NCBI RefSeq assembly: GCF_040939455.1
Contig: NC_134109.1
Coordinates: 76,567,001 to 76,631,000 of the forward strand
Direction: 5' to 3'
From: Microcebus murinus
Taxonomy: Eukaryota > Chordata > Mammalia > Primates > Cheirogaleidae
Length of the DNA: 64,000 bases
Within the stretch, counting starts at the first letter, position 1. Each line of letters starts with the position of its first letter. The position numbers and the translations under genes are program-made. Shown one piece after another: positions 45,161 through 56,210 of this stretch. Below the pieces are notes generated by a model that saw nothing but the letters and a program-made list of their open reading frames with translations, was not told where the DNA came from and made no database searches.

Positions 45161-45840
45161 GGGTTACTTCCCTGTGGAAATTGTGGTGGTAAATTGCCAT
45201 GTGTCCCCGTTACGGGCCTCGCTGATCTGATTGTGGATATAACAACTTTACAGACTGGACTTTTGGTCCCTTGAGATCTTCAGGGTCTCTCTATGAGGTT
45301 GAAATAAAATAGCACCTTGCTTCTCGCCCTTAAGCACAGACTTTGGCAGGGGATTGAACTGTTGCCAGCAATCTTTCCCAGCCCTAAATTTATCTTTCTC
45401 AGAGTTGTCGCCATCCAGAAGTACAGCTTTAGAAGTGGGTTTGTGCTAACCTAAAAAATAAAGAAGACATTTGCCAATGCTGCGATATTATGTGCCACAA
45501 AGATCGAGATGACCAATTTAAGTGAAAAGGGAAAAGTCCCGGGCCCATTTTCCTGTAAAAAGTATTCCAGCAAATTCCCTGAGAGAAAAAAATACAAAGA
45601 GGGAAAAGCAATAACTTTACATTTTCACTGACTGTGCTAGTCAACACCAGTGGCTCTCCTCTCCTGCTTAGGAAAATAAGAAAGCTAATCAGTAAACAAA
45701 GGCAAATGATGAAGTGAAGCAAATAATAGCAGTTTTTCAGACTATTAGCTCATCCTATGTATGACATAAGGGTCATGATCTAGACGAGACCTATACAACA
45801 TAGCTATGCAAAGACACTGCATAACTTTTTCCCCTGTCAT
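45161..45840. other. Unique sequence
   Basis: No gene or repeat recognised. Confidence 0.35.
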
Positions 45841-45844
45841 TCAG

Positions 45845-45945
45845 ATATTCAACAAATATTTATTCAATGACTACCATGTGCCAGGTAATAATGAAATGGA
45901 CAGGATACTTGCCTACACACAGCATACTGTCTTCTGGAGGAAATC
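45845..45945 (+). repeat. L2 LINE 3' end fragment
   Basis: 'tcaacaaatatttattcaat' followed by 'gactaccatgtgccagg' is the L2 3' end. Confidence 0.8.
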
Positions 45946-46499
45946 AACATTAAACAAACACAAATAAATATGTAATTGTAACATCTTTTAAACTTATAGT
46001 TTGGCAATGAGAGACCAGTCATTTTGTCATTTCATTTCTGAATTCCTTAGAATTATCAAGCCCATAAATCTAAATAAAGTCCATAAATCCACATAGGCTT
46101 TAATATAGCATATATCTGTAGAGGCATAAATATCTCATTAAAAAATAAATAGCAAGCCTAGTAATTGTTTATGCAAGGCAGTGGACATAATATTAGGAAT
46201 CTTTGTAATTTAATATCTAGTTTTGAGTAAGTATTTGTACTCAAACCAGTTGTCATAACTAAGTTGGTCATATTTATCTTCCTGCTCCCTTCAACAAATA
46301 TTTCTTTAAAAAGTAACAATGGATGCATTTTTACAATGGCTGTTTCTATAATGGAGTTGGGTGGGGTTTTCTCTGTCTTCGGTATTAAATTTTACTAGTC
46401 CAACAAGGACTTTGGCTACATCAACAACTTTACAAAAAGTAGGATCTTTTGTAAGCATGAGGCACTCACGGAATACTTCAAATATCATCTTGCATTGGC
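45946..46499. other. Unique sequence
   Basis: No gene or repeat recognised. Confidence 0.35.
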
Positions 46500-47050
46500 C
46501 TTAGCCTGGCCTGTTAGTTCAAGCCCTAAAAATAAACACCTATTAATCAGCTAATGGCAACATGGGTGGACCAGCTCTCTGACGGCAAGGACCTCAGTCT
46601 AACCTCATTCAATAGCTTGTCTTATGTCACCCGGGATGAGGCAGTTTGCAGCCAGGAATGCCTCTGAAAGAAAAGACAGTCGCAAGCTTAACTAAATGTT
46701 TAAAATAACCTTCGTAACTCCTCTCCACATTGACAGATTGCTTTCAGCTCGGTGAAATCAAACCACAGCACCAGCCCCAGTGGCTTTGTGGGACCATCTG
46801 AGAGCCACAGAGTTTGCGAAGTAAAACTGCAGGTTCGATCAGAGCTTTCCAAGTGTAGCTCACCCTTGTCTTGCTCCTAATCAGAAAACAATCAGAAAGG
46901 AACTCACTCCTGGAAGTCCTTATCTTCATAAAATTCAGCTGACGATTCCTGTTAAGTTAAATAAAGTTGCTGTGTAACTCACTAAGGAAACTGTTAGCCA
47001 TTCACCCCTTGCCCGCAGACTTCTCAAAGAATACAGAATGGAGGCACCCC
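46500..47050. promoter_or_regulatory. Candidate conserved non-coding element (long)
   Basis: About 550 repeat-free bases with mixed composition, retained CpGs (near 46580, 46630, 46680, 46710, 46750 and 46820) and dense motif-like text: 'ctattaatcagctaatggca', 'acattgacagattgctttca', 'gaaatcaaaccacagcacca' (RUNX-like) and 'gaaaacaatcagaaagga' (SOX-like). No open frame beyond about 60 codons. One of the two strongest enhancer-like blocks here; inferred. Confidence 0.42.
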
Positions 47051-47569
47051 ACAGAGCTGGCCTGTGACTGTTTATATACACTTACTTTGTCCCAGTGACT
47101 CCGGAAAGTTGAGCCCTCAGTATAGTTTTCAATTTTTTTTTCCTTTTTTGAATGACAGCCGTTTTTTCTGTGCGGCAGTGGGGGAAGGGGAGGGCAGGTT
47201 TGTTTGAATGTACACTTTTCTTTAATGTGTTTACCTCCAAATAAATGAGCTGTAGTAGATACTTTGGCCCTGCATAAAGTAAATATTTAGCTCACAGGTT
47301 CCATACAGAAACATAGCCTGGAGTGTTTGGGTTTCGCGAAAGAGGATCACCCTCAGGCGAAGGGTTGCCATGCATTCCACGTGTGCTTGATAGGATCCGG
47401 CGTTCCACTAGTGCAGCATCCCGGCGGGCCCTCAAAGCACCTTCGTCTGTTACACAGCGCCCTCCTGGTCCTCATCAGCCACTCTCCCACCCGACCTCTC
47501 CAGCTATGACTTCTGCACGCCCATCATCTTTCTTTCTCCTGCACTTTTCTGCACTGTCCCAAAAGCCCC
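47051..47569. other. Unique segment with a small CpG-rich pocket
   Basis: About fifteen CpGs lie in 47330-47520. The density is below a full CpG island, but stands out in this window. A 139-codon plus-strand open frame (47323-47742) crosses from here into L2 sequence, so it is not credible as a gene. No TATA box or initiator could be assigned. Confidence 0.4.
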
Positions 47570-47880
47570 CATCTCTTTCTTACCACTGCCTGCATGTGCA
47601 TCTCCCTCCGCCGGAAGTGTCCTTTCCTTCTTACACCCATTCAGTGAACTTGGACTCCAAGACTCACTCCAGAGACCACCTCACCTCTGCTCGGAGGCTT
47701 TCCACGGTGGAGTCGATTGCTTCCTTCTCCGAGCTACCATAGGGCCTTCTGCACAGCTCTGGCAACGTTTCTCCCCTCGCAGGTTTATCTTTTAACCTGC
47801 TTGTCTCCCTTACTACTGAGAGCCACTGGAAGACAGGACCTGTGTTCATGTTATCTGTGCGTCACCAGAACATGGCATCC
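47570..47880 (+). repeat. L2 LINE fragment
   Basis: 'aagactcactccagagacca', 'ggtggagtcgattgcttcct', 'gagccactggaagacaggac' and 'ctgtgcgtcaccagaacatg' follow the order of the L2 3' section in sense. Confidence 0.6.
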
Positions 47881-47984
47881 TTTTCAGGAAGGCAGAAGGC
47901 ACCACTGGTCCTATTGTGCTGGTAGGACAAAGGGGAGGTAGCATTGCACACTGACAGGAGCACTCACTATGCTGGAAGGACGTA

Positions 47985-48080
47985 GACCGGGTCAGCACTG
48001 TCAGACGCTCACATGTGATCTTAAACAAGTCACTTGACCTCTGAGAGCCTCAGTTTCTTCAGTTGTCAGAATAATGCGTA
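47985..48080 (+). repeat. MIR SINE
   Basis: 'cttaaacaagtcacttgacc' then 'tctgagagcctcagtttctt' is the MIR core in sense. Confidence 0.82.
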
Positions 48081-48589
48081 TTTTTTTTAGGAGCAGATAA
48101 ATTACTGTACAATTTGCAAGAGTGTTTGAAGAGCTATGGAGCATTTAGCTCACCATCAGCTGAGGAATAGAACTAGAGTTTACGAAAGCTCATCCTGTCC
48201 TTTGAATCCAGCGTTGCAGTTTTGTGTACTCACATATGATCCTTCAGCTGTTACCGTGCAAAACAAAGCTTTTCTGTCCTTAGCCTCATATTTATTTCAC
48301 ATAGTTGTCTGATAATGCTTCATTGACTGCAAGAAAAAAAAAGGGTTTGGGCAGCTATAGAAATTGGTGCTGGACCCTGGGCTTCCTAAAGCCCCATTTT
48401 GTGATCCTTAAAGGCCAGCCTCAGCATCCCACCTGTTTTCTATGGTCCTTTTGCCAAGGCCATCCCAAACCATAGCCATCATTTGTTTCCCAAGTCAGCT
48501 GCTCCCTTTATCCCTTTTCAGATATTTTAATAGGAGTTTTAAATGCTTTTCTGTTACTTTTCTATTCTTTCTCTTTTTCATTTTTTTTA
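48081..48589. other. Unique sequence
   Basis: No gene or repeat recognised. Confidence 0.35.
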
Positions 48590-49016
48590 TCATGCATCAA
48601 AAGCATATAACGTTAAATATGCCATCTTAACTATTTTTAAGTTCCCAATTTCAAGCATATTCACCTTGTGCAACAGATCTTTCTAGAACTTTCATCTTGC
48701 AAAACTGAAACTCCAAACCTATTAGACACATTTCCCCTCTCCCTCAGCCCTTGGCAACTACTTTTCCACTTTATATTTCTATGATTGTGACCACTTTAGA
48801 TACTTCCTAATGAGTGAAAGCATACGGTATTTGTCCATTTGTGACTGGCTAATTTCACTTAGCACAATTTATGTCCTCCTTGAAATTCAATCATGTTGTA
48901 GCATGTGACAGGATTTCCCTTTTTAAGACTGTATGATAGTCCATTATATTTGTGTACCACATTTTCTTTATCCATTCATCAATCAGTGGACATTTGGGCT
49001 GCTTTGTTCTTTCTGT
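48590..49016 (-). mobile_element. Old L1 (L1M-type) 3' region, antisense
   Basis: 'agatctttctagaactttca', 'tgtgactggctaatttcact', 'accacattttctttatccat' and 'catcaatcagtggacatttg' are in antisense L1 order. Truncated at its inner end near a later, sense-strand L1 insertion. Confidence 0.85.
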
Positions 49017-49094
49017 TTTTTAAAAAAGAAATGTTAAGGCTTTTTATTACAAGTCTTAAACTTGGCAAGACTTTTCAAAATGCTCTTGGTCTAA

Positions 49095-49715
49095 AATCAG
49101 TGTACCAAAAAGATACCTGAACCAGCATGTTTATTATAGCATTATTTACAATAGAAAAAATATAGAATCAACCTAAGTGTCCATCAATGGGCAAATATTA
49201 ATAAAAGAAGAAAATGTGATATATATACACAATGGAATATTATTTGGTCATAAAAAAGAAAGAAATCATGTTATTTGTGGCAACATGGATGGAACTGCTG
49301 GAGATCATTGAACTGAAATAAGCCAGACACAGAAAGATAAATATTTCGTGTTCTCATTCATATGTGGGAGTTAGAAAAGTTGATCTCATGGAGGTAGAGA
49401 GTAGAATTATGGTAAACAGAGGCTGGGAAGGGTTTGGAGGGATGTATGAAGAGAGGTTGGTTAATGGGTACAAATATACAGTTAGATAGAAGGAATAAGT
49501 TCTAATGTTTGATAGAATAGGGTGATAATATTTAACAACAATATTTTATATATTTCAAAATACCTACAAGACTTGAAATGTTCCCAACACATAGAAATGG
49601 TAAATACTCAAGATGATGGATACCCTGACCTGATCATGACACATCCTATGCATCTAACAAATTATGTGTACCCCAAAAATCTGTGCAAATATTATGTATC
49701 AATTAAAATTTTAAA
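49095..49715 (+). mobile_element. L1 (L1MA-like) 3' end with target-site duplication
   Basis: 'tcaacctaagtgtccatcaa', 'acacaatggaatattatttg', 'gatggaactgctggagatca', 'ttctcattcatatgtgggag' and 'attatgtatcaattaaaatt' form a sense L1 3' end. It is bracketed by 'aatgctcttggtctaa' (49079-49094) and 'aatgtttttggtctaa' (49716-49731), a 16-base duplication with two changes. Confidence 0.92.
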
Positions 49716-49731
49716 AATGTTTTTGGTCTAA

Positions 49732-50604
49732 CAGAAAATATTTAGGATGGTACAATGAAACCTCAAGACATTCCCCTGAAATTGGTGTGTTCAGTTCTTC
49801 TTTGCTGTGTGACTTGGGCCTAAATGTTGAAACAGGCACAGCAGAGTCATGTCATTAAGACCCAGAAACCTATATTTAAATAACATTTAAGTCACTGCAT
49901 CACCAGGGTATTCTTTCTAGTCTCTTTTGAAGTAGAGTTTCTCCTAGTCACACGAAGCTGATCCGCTCTTATTTCTAAAAGTAGGAATGATTGTGTGAAA
50001 TGGTCTTTCCTGCTCCCTGGTTGAAAGAAGCATCTAGCTTAGTTATAAATTTTCTGTCTCTGGTTTACTTCCATGTCCTTCCCCTCAGTTCTTCATCTCA
50101 AATTTTAAACCTGGGTAAGCCAAGGTAAAGTACTATCTAGTACTGTCTTTATTAGTACTTTACAGATCCGTATTTCTTTTTCCTAGTGGTTCATTTCCTG
50201 ATCTCTAGTCAGATCTGTCTATCCAGGGGGAGATGGGTGGTGGGGATGAAGAGGGGAAGAGTAGGGGAAGTTTCTTTTGAGATTCTACTGTTGGGTGGGA
50301 TTCTGGAATGAGGCAACAATTCATATATACAAATTAAAGTGTTATGGAGCTTATTTATTCTCAAATCCACTTTGAACTCTAGGATACAAAAGCCATTATA
50401 GTAATATCTGTTTTATAAATGGAAAAACTAAGGCAGAGAAAGTTAAAAACAGAAGACACATCAAAGATGATATCATCCAGCCTCCACATTTTATAGGAGA
50501 ATGACTTGTCTGGTGTGGAAGGGTCCCTTGGTAAAGCAGTTGAAGATAGACATATAGTACCCTCACTGTGAGATTGAAGTGGGAAGAGGTTTGGGAGCAA
50601 CAAA
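49732..50604. other. Unique sequence
   Basis: No gene. A minor MIR-like trace ('ataaatggaaaaactaaggc') lies at about 50414-50433. Minus-strand frames at 50379-50614 are unsupported. Confidence 0.4.
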
Positions 50605-51468
50605 GATGACACAAGCTTCCAAAATCTCAGGGATACAGCAAAAGCAGTGCTAAGAGGGAAGTTTATAGCCTTAAATGCCTACATCAAAAAGACAGAATGA
50701 TCACAAATTAACAATCTAATGTCACACTTCAAGGAACTAGGAAAAGAATAACAAACCAAACCCAAAAGCTAGCAGAAGAAAAGTGATAACAAAGATCAGA
50801 GCAAAACTAAACAAAATGGAAACCACAAAAAGCAATATAAAGGATCAATGAAACAAAAAATTGATTCTTTGAAAATATAAACAAAATTGCTAGACCACTA
50901 GCTCGATTAAGCAAAAATAGAAGAAAAAGCACTCAAATAAGCCTAATCAGAAATGAGAAGAGAGCTATTGCAACTGATACCACAGAAATACAAATGATCA
51001 TTGGTGACTACTGTGAAAACCTCGATACATGCAAACTAGAAAATCTAGAGGAAATAGATACATTTTTGGAAATGCAGAACCACCCAAGTGAGAAATCCTG
51101 AGCAGACCAATAACAAGTAGTATGATTGAAACAGTAATATAAAATCCCCCAAGGAAAAAAAGCACCTGACCAGACATATTCACAGCTGAATTCTACCAGA
51201 CCTACAAAGAAGAACTGGTACCTATCCTACTGAAAGTATTCCATAACATCAAGAAGGGGGAAGCCTCCCTAACGCATTCTCTGAAGCCAGTATCACCCTG
51301 ACACCTTAAGCCAGAAAAGGGCAGAACAAAAAAAGAAAAATGCAGACCAATATCCCTCATAAACAGAGATGCAAAAGTCCCAAACAAAATACTAGCAAAC
51401 TGAAACCAACAGCACATCAAAAAGATAATTTACCGTAATCAAGTAGGTTTCATCCTGGGTATGGAAGG

Positions 51469-51657
51469 ATGGTTCAAGATATGCAAATAAATAATATGAT
51501 TCACCACATAACAGAATTAAAAACAAAAAAACTTAGGGTTATCTCAATAGATGCAGAAAAAGCATTCAATAAAATCCCACACCCATTCATGATAAAAACC
51601 CTCAACAAACTAGGCATAGAAGGAACATACCTCAAAATTTTAAAAAACCACATATGA
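51469..51657 (+). pseudogene. L1 ORF2 reverse transcriptase fragment
   Basis: The longest surviving piece of ORF2. It contains the palm motif around [16 protein letters not shown], where the first catalytic Asp lies, then [14 protein letters not shown]. Beyond 51657 the frame breaks. Near 51830-51850 the text jumps from 'atcgagaaaggag' to 'gagagtcaaatcaagaactc', which in intact L1s are separated by the region coding for the F/Y-A-D-D active-site motif. That block is missing, so this copy cannot encode a working reverse transcriptase. Confidence 0.88.
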
Positions 51658-53285
51658 CAAACCCACAACCAACATCATACTGAATGGGAAAAAGTTGAAA
51701 GCATTCCCCCTAAGAAGTGGAATAAAACAAGGATGCCCACTCTCAACAATGTCTGTTCAACACAGTACTGGAAGTCCTAGCCAGAGCAATCAGGCAAGAG
51801 AATAAAAAGGGCATCCAAATCGAGAAAGGAGTTTCTTATTCAGTCAAGCTGAGAGTCAAATCAAGAACTCAATACCATTTAAAATAGCCGCAAAGAAACT
51901 ACCTAGGAATATACTTAACCTAGGTGGTAAAAGATCTTTGCAAGGAGAACTACAAAACACTGATGAAAGAAATCATAGGTGACACAAACAAATGGAAAAA
52001 CATCACATGCTCGTGGATTGGAAGAATCAACATTGTTAAAATGTCCATGCTACCCAAGTGATTTACATATTGAATGCAAGTCCCATCAAAATACCAACAT
52101 CATTTTTCACAGATCTAGAAAAAATCCTGAACTTCATATGAAATTAAAAAAGAGCCAAAGTAATCCTAAGCAAAAAGAACAAATCTGGAGGCATCACCAT
52201 TACCTGTCTTCAAATTATACTACAAGGCTATAATAACCAAAATGACATGGTACTATTATAAAAAGTACCATGTATAAAAGGTACTGGTATAAAGGTAGAC
52301 ACACAGCCCATTGGAATAGAAGAGAGAACCTGGAAACAAAGCCATATAGCTATAACCAACTGATTTTCAACAAAGCAGATGAAAACATGCAATAGGGAAA
52401 GGATGCCCTATTCAATAAATGTTATTGGGAAAACTGAATAGCCACATTCAGAAGAATGAAACTGGATTTCTGTCTCTCACCATATACAAAACTTAACTCA
52501 AGGTAGATTAAAGACTTAAATGCAACCTGAAACCATAAAAATTCTAGAAGAAAACCTAGGAAAAACTCTTCTAGACATTCACCTAAACAAAGAATGTATG
52601 ACTAAGACCCCAAAGGCAAATACAGCAACAACATAAATAAATAAATCAGACTTAATTAAACTAAACGTTTCTGCATAGCAAAGAAAATAATCAACAGAAC
52701 AAATAGACAACCTACAGAATGAGAAAATATTCTCAAATGATACATCTAACAAAGGGCTAATATCCAGAATCTACGAAGAACTCAAACGAAGCTGCAGGAA
52801 TACAACAAATATCCCCATCAAAAAGTGTATGAAAGACTTGAGTAGATTTTTTCACAAGAACACAGGCAAATGGCCAAAAAATATATGAAAAAATGCTCAA
52901 CATCACTAATCATCAAGGAAATCCAAATTAAAATCATGATGAGATACCTCCTCACCCCTATCAGAATGGTCATTGTTAAAAAGTTAAAAAATGATAGATG
53001 TTGGCACAGTTGCAGTGAAAAAGAAATGCTTATACACTGTTCATAGTAATGTAAATTAGCACAACCTCTAAGGAAAACAGTATGCAAATCCCTCAAAAAA
53101 CTGAAAGTGGGCCTACTATTTGATCCAGGAATCCAACTATTGGATATCTACCCAAAGGAAATGAAGTCATTTTACAAAAAGACACCTGTACCTGAATGTT
53201 TATTATAGCACAGTTTACAATTGTAACAATGTGTAATCAACCTAAGCACCCATCAGCAGATGAATGGATGGATAACGAAAATGTG

Positions 53286-53287
<2 letters not shown>

Positions 53288-53316
<29 letters not shown>

Positions 53317-53338
53317 ATATGAACACACACACACACAC
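53288..53338. repeat. (TA)n and (CA)n compound microsatellite in the L1
   Basis: Alternating 'tatatatatatatatata' followed by 'gaacacacacacacacac' just before 'atggagtattactcagcc', at the same L1 position as the (CA)n at 36272. Confidence 0.93.
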
Positions 53339-53692
53339 CATGGAGTATTACTCAGCCATAAAAAGGTATGAAATACTACTCTCTTTTGTAGTAACTTGGA
53401 TGAAACTGGAGACCATTATCCTAAGTGAAGTATCTCAAGAATAGAAAACCAAACACCACATGTTCTCACAGAGCTAAATGAGGGATATATATGGTCATAA
53501 AAGTGGTGTAATGGACTTTGGAAAGTAAGAAGGGGGCAGGTTGAGAGGGAGTGAGGGATAAAAATCTACCTTTCAGATACAGCATACACTGTTCTGGTGG
53601 TGGGCACATTGTTACCCTTGACTTCAGCATTATACAGTTAATTCATGTAACAAAAAACACTTGTACACCCTAAATTTACTGAAATAAACAAA

Positions 53693-55258
53693 TACTATAT
53701 GCTATTATGATTATGGTTGTTATTATAAGTAGTATTATCAGTGGCATTATTTTACTCAAAGAAATAATAATTAAATAGTGTGTATCTTCCAACAGTCCCA
53801 GAGGTCAGAACTATGCCAGGAAAATAAATCTGGAGTAAAGTCATTCGTGGATTAACTGCAGGGACATTACATTTACTGGAATGCCTTACTCTAGTTGTAT
53901 TTAGAAGCGAACCTAATATTAATAGAAGAAATTACTCATGAAGCCCAGAACTGCAGAATGACTCAGTACCTGAAGGATGACAGACAGATATTTTCCACCA
54001 CGCAGACTATGAGCACAACCTGAATCTTGCCCAGGATGGCCTGCCAGCCCTGTCTAGCAATGGCATCCACTCCCCTGCCATGTGTCTGTCTGCTCATAAG
54101 GTCAAGCCTCTTCTGCTCACCTCACTGCCCTGCTGGGAACCATTCTCCGGAGCTGGACCCCTATGCCTTTTCATTCCCTAAGCAGAGCTTCCCTCTTCAC
54201 TTGGAAATTTCCCTGGCTCAGAGCCCATATTGTGGATCCAGCATTAATTAAGCTATGCCTTTAAAAATATAACCCATTGGCATCCTTACAGACTTAAAGT
54301 TTTATAACTTTAAAGTTGACTTTGAAGTTCATATACTTGCATTTTCCTTTTGCTGAGCTTAATTTTGTATTTCTATTTTGCTATTTTATTGTGCATGGCT
54401 CTTTTGGGGGGGGGAAGGAGGGTGTAAATACATTAAAAGCCCCACACCAACATATAGATGCCATAAGATTCTCATTTTCTTAAAGGTGCATCATTGAAAA
54501 CGGTGAGGAGATGATTTTGCAGAGTTTATATTTTATTGAAAATAAAGCTGTGAGGAACACAGGCTCATGTTTAACCTGGGAATAATATAGGCACTGTAGG
54601 GATGGTATTTGTGGTTCAAGGAGTACAAACCCATGTGTCATACACAAATACAGTTCACTTTAATAGTTTGCTATCTCTTCACTCATCTTAAACACCTTAA
54701 GGTATGTGGAAAAGGAGGAAGAAATAAAACAGATGAACCTGCTGAGATATGGCCAGAAACAGTAGTACTTCATTTTGATTGATGTTTTTACAGCCTTATC
54801 TTCTAGATAACAGCTACTGTAAACAAAAGCTTACCTGAATTGATTGTATTTAAAGGATGCAAGAGCCACCTGTGTGCAGCAATTGGTTCCCAAGTGCTTA
54901 GTTTTTCTTCCCTAGCAGCCAATTCCTACATACCCTTCCCGCCACCACCTCTACCATCAGTAGTGTTACTTCCAGGGACCAGTCCTCTTGGTGTCAACTG
55001 GGCTTTAAACCACAACACCATCTTCCCCGTAACATCTTAGAAAGCATAGCTTCCTAATAGCAATCCCAGCAATCTGGGAGCTAGCTCTTGAGAAGTGATC
55101 TACTAGCATGTATTTTAAGGCTCATTTTTGATATATAAAAATTATTTTTCTTTTCTGTATGGTAAAGAATTAACAGCAAAAGATTTTTCCCCCAAAATGC
55201 ATTTTTCCCCCTCACAGCCTCTCCTAGGGTAGGGAACTCTATATTGGTAATCATTCCT
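53693..55258. other. Unique sequence
   Basis: No gene or confident repeat. A G-run lies near 54406-54414. Open frames at 54027-54251 and 54840-55040 lack motifs. Confidence 0.4.
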
Positions 55259-55261
55259 GCA

Positions 55262-55352
55262 TTCCGATATTCACTCAACAGATACTTATTGGCTGACTCC
55301 TACATGCCACCAAAATACAAGCTGCCCTCATGAAGCTTACATTCTAGAAGTA
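55262..55352 (+). repeat. L2 LINE 3' end fragment
   Basis: 'tcactcaacagatacttatt' and 'gccctcatgaagcttacatt' are L2 3' end landmarks. Confidence 0.75.
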
Positions 55353-56022
55353 TTTGTTTGGTAACTGCAAAGCTAGATTTTCTGTATCTTCTTTTTCTCT
55401 GAGACCCACTTTTTTAAAGTTGTTTTTCCTTACCTGATCATTTTTCCTAATGAACCCAGACATTTCTAACTTCTAATTAATTTTGTCCCTTTCCAGCATT
55501 TGCTTTCATGGACCTGTAAAATTGGGAGATTTTGCTTTTGGGGACTGGGTTGGCTAGACAAAGAGATTCTCCTTATCATGAAATGTTTACTGTGAATAAG
55601 AGAAAATTTTAACTACCCATTTAGAGCAAGTTGGGATCTGACATACCTGAAGCATTGTGTCACATTTGGTTACTGATAGATTTATAGGGCAAACATGTAT
55701 CAGCCTTAATCCTTTAGTTATTTGACTTTGCCAAGGATGAAAATTCCGATTTTTTTTTTTTATTTTAAGCAGACTTTTATATATCCAGAATGCATAAATC
55801 TCTTTGTGCCTTGAGATAAATGTCTGACTGAACTTTGGGTTACCCTGTGATCATTAGAGAAATGAGCCAAGGGAAAAAAGAAACCCCATTCCCTCTATAC
55901 CTAAAAATAAAAGACTGTGAAAAAACATATTGGGGTAAGCAATATTTGTGCACTATAGTCTCCTACTTTATAATGCATTTCTAATATTCATAAAGTTGGA
56001 AGTGAAAAGTTCAGAAATATCC
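55353..56022. other. Unique sequence
   Basis: A T tract with 'tttttttattttaag' at about 55752-55766 would be an AATAAA-like signal on the minus strand, downstream of the candidate exon at 56023-56210. Confidence 0.35.
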
Positions 56023-56210
56023 TCAACATTTATCGCAGTGTGTCTGATGGCAGACTAACTGGCGAGCACCAAAACGGACTACAGCACTGTCAGCCCAGGC
56101 TTTGCCAACGCGATGATCACTATCCATTATGGCTGTCATATCAATTATAAATTCTCTGGCATCAAACACTAAATCAGCTGAAAGGATGGGTTTGCCTTTG
56201 GCGTGTTTCC
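56023..56210 (-). CDS. Candidate terminal exon, unknown gene (speculative)
   Basis: The reverse strand reads 'tttctcagttatttccccag' (acceptor-like) then 188 bases open in one frame to TGA: 61 residues including DLVFDAREFIIDMTAIMDSD, then RVGKAWADSAVVRFGARQ and a Cys/His end (CHQTHC). It retains six CpGs in otherwise CpG-poor DNA, which would fit coding constraint. It could follow the block at 57388-57433: that ends with one spare base (T) and this begins with GG, giving TGG. I do not recognise the protein. A processed-pseudogene remnant or chance frame is also possible. Confidence 0.3.

Larger units (their letters stand above)
50605..53692 (+). mobile_element. L1 LINE, about 3 kb, 5'-truncated, ORF2 disrupted
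   Basis: Starts in ORF2 at 'agggatacagcaaaagcagt' and runs to the 3' end near 53690 ('acttgtacaccctaaattta'). It carries most of the reverse transcriptase region, the ORF2 C-terminal part and 3' UTR. Many stops and frameshifts are present. ORF1, the 5' UTR and the endonuclease domain are missing. It resembles the copy at 17165-18222 over their shared 3' part, so the two belong to similar subfamilies. Confidence 0.94.

Noticed and set aside
47323..47742. 139-codon plus-strand open frame
   Set aside because: Its second half is L2 sequence and the Ser/Pro/His bias reflects pyrimidine-rich DNA.
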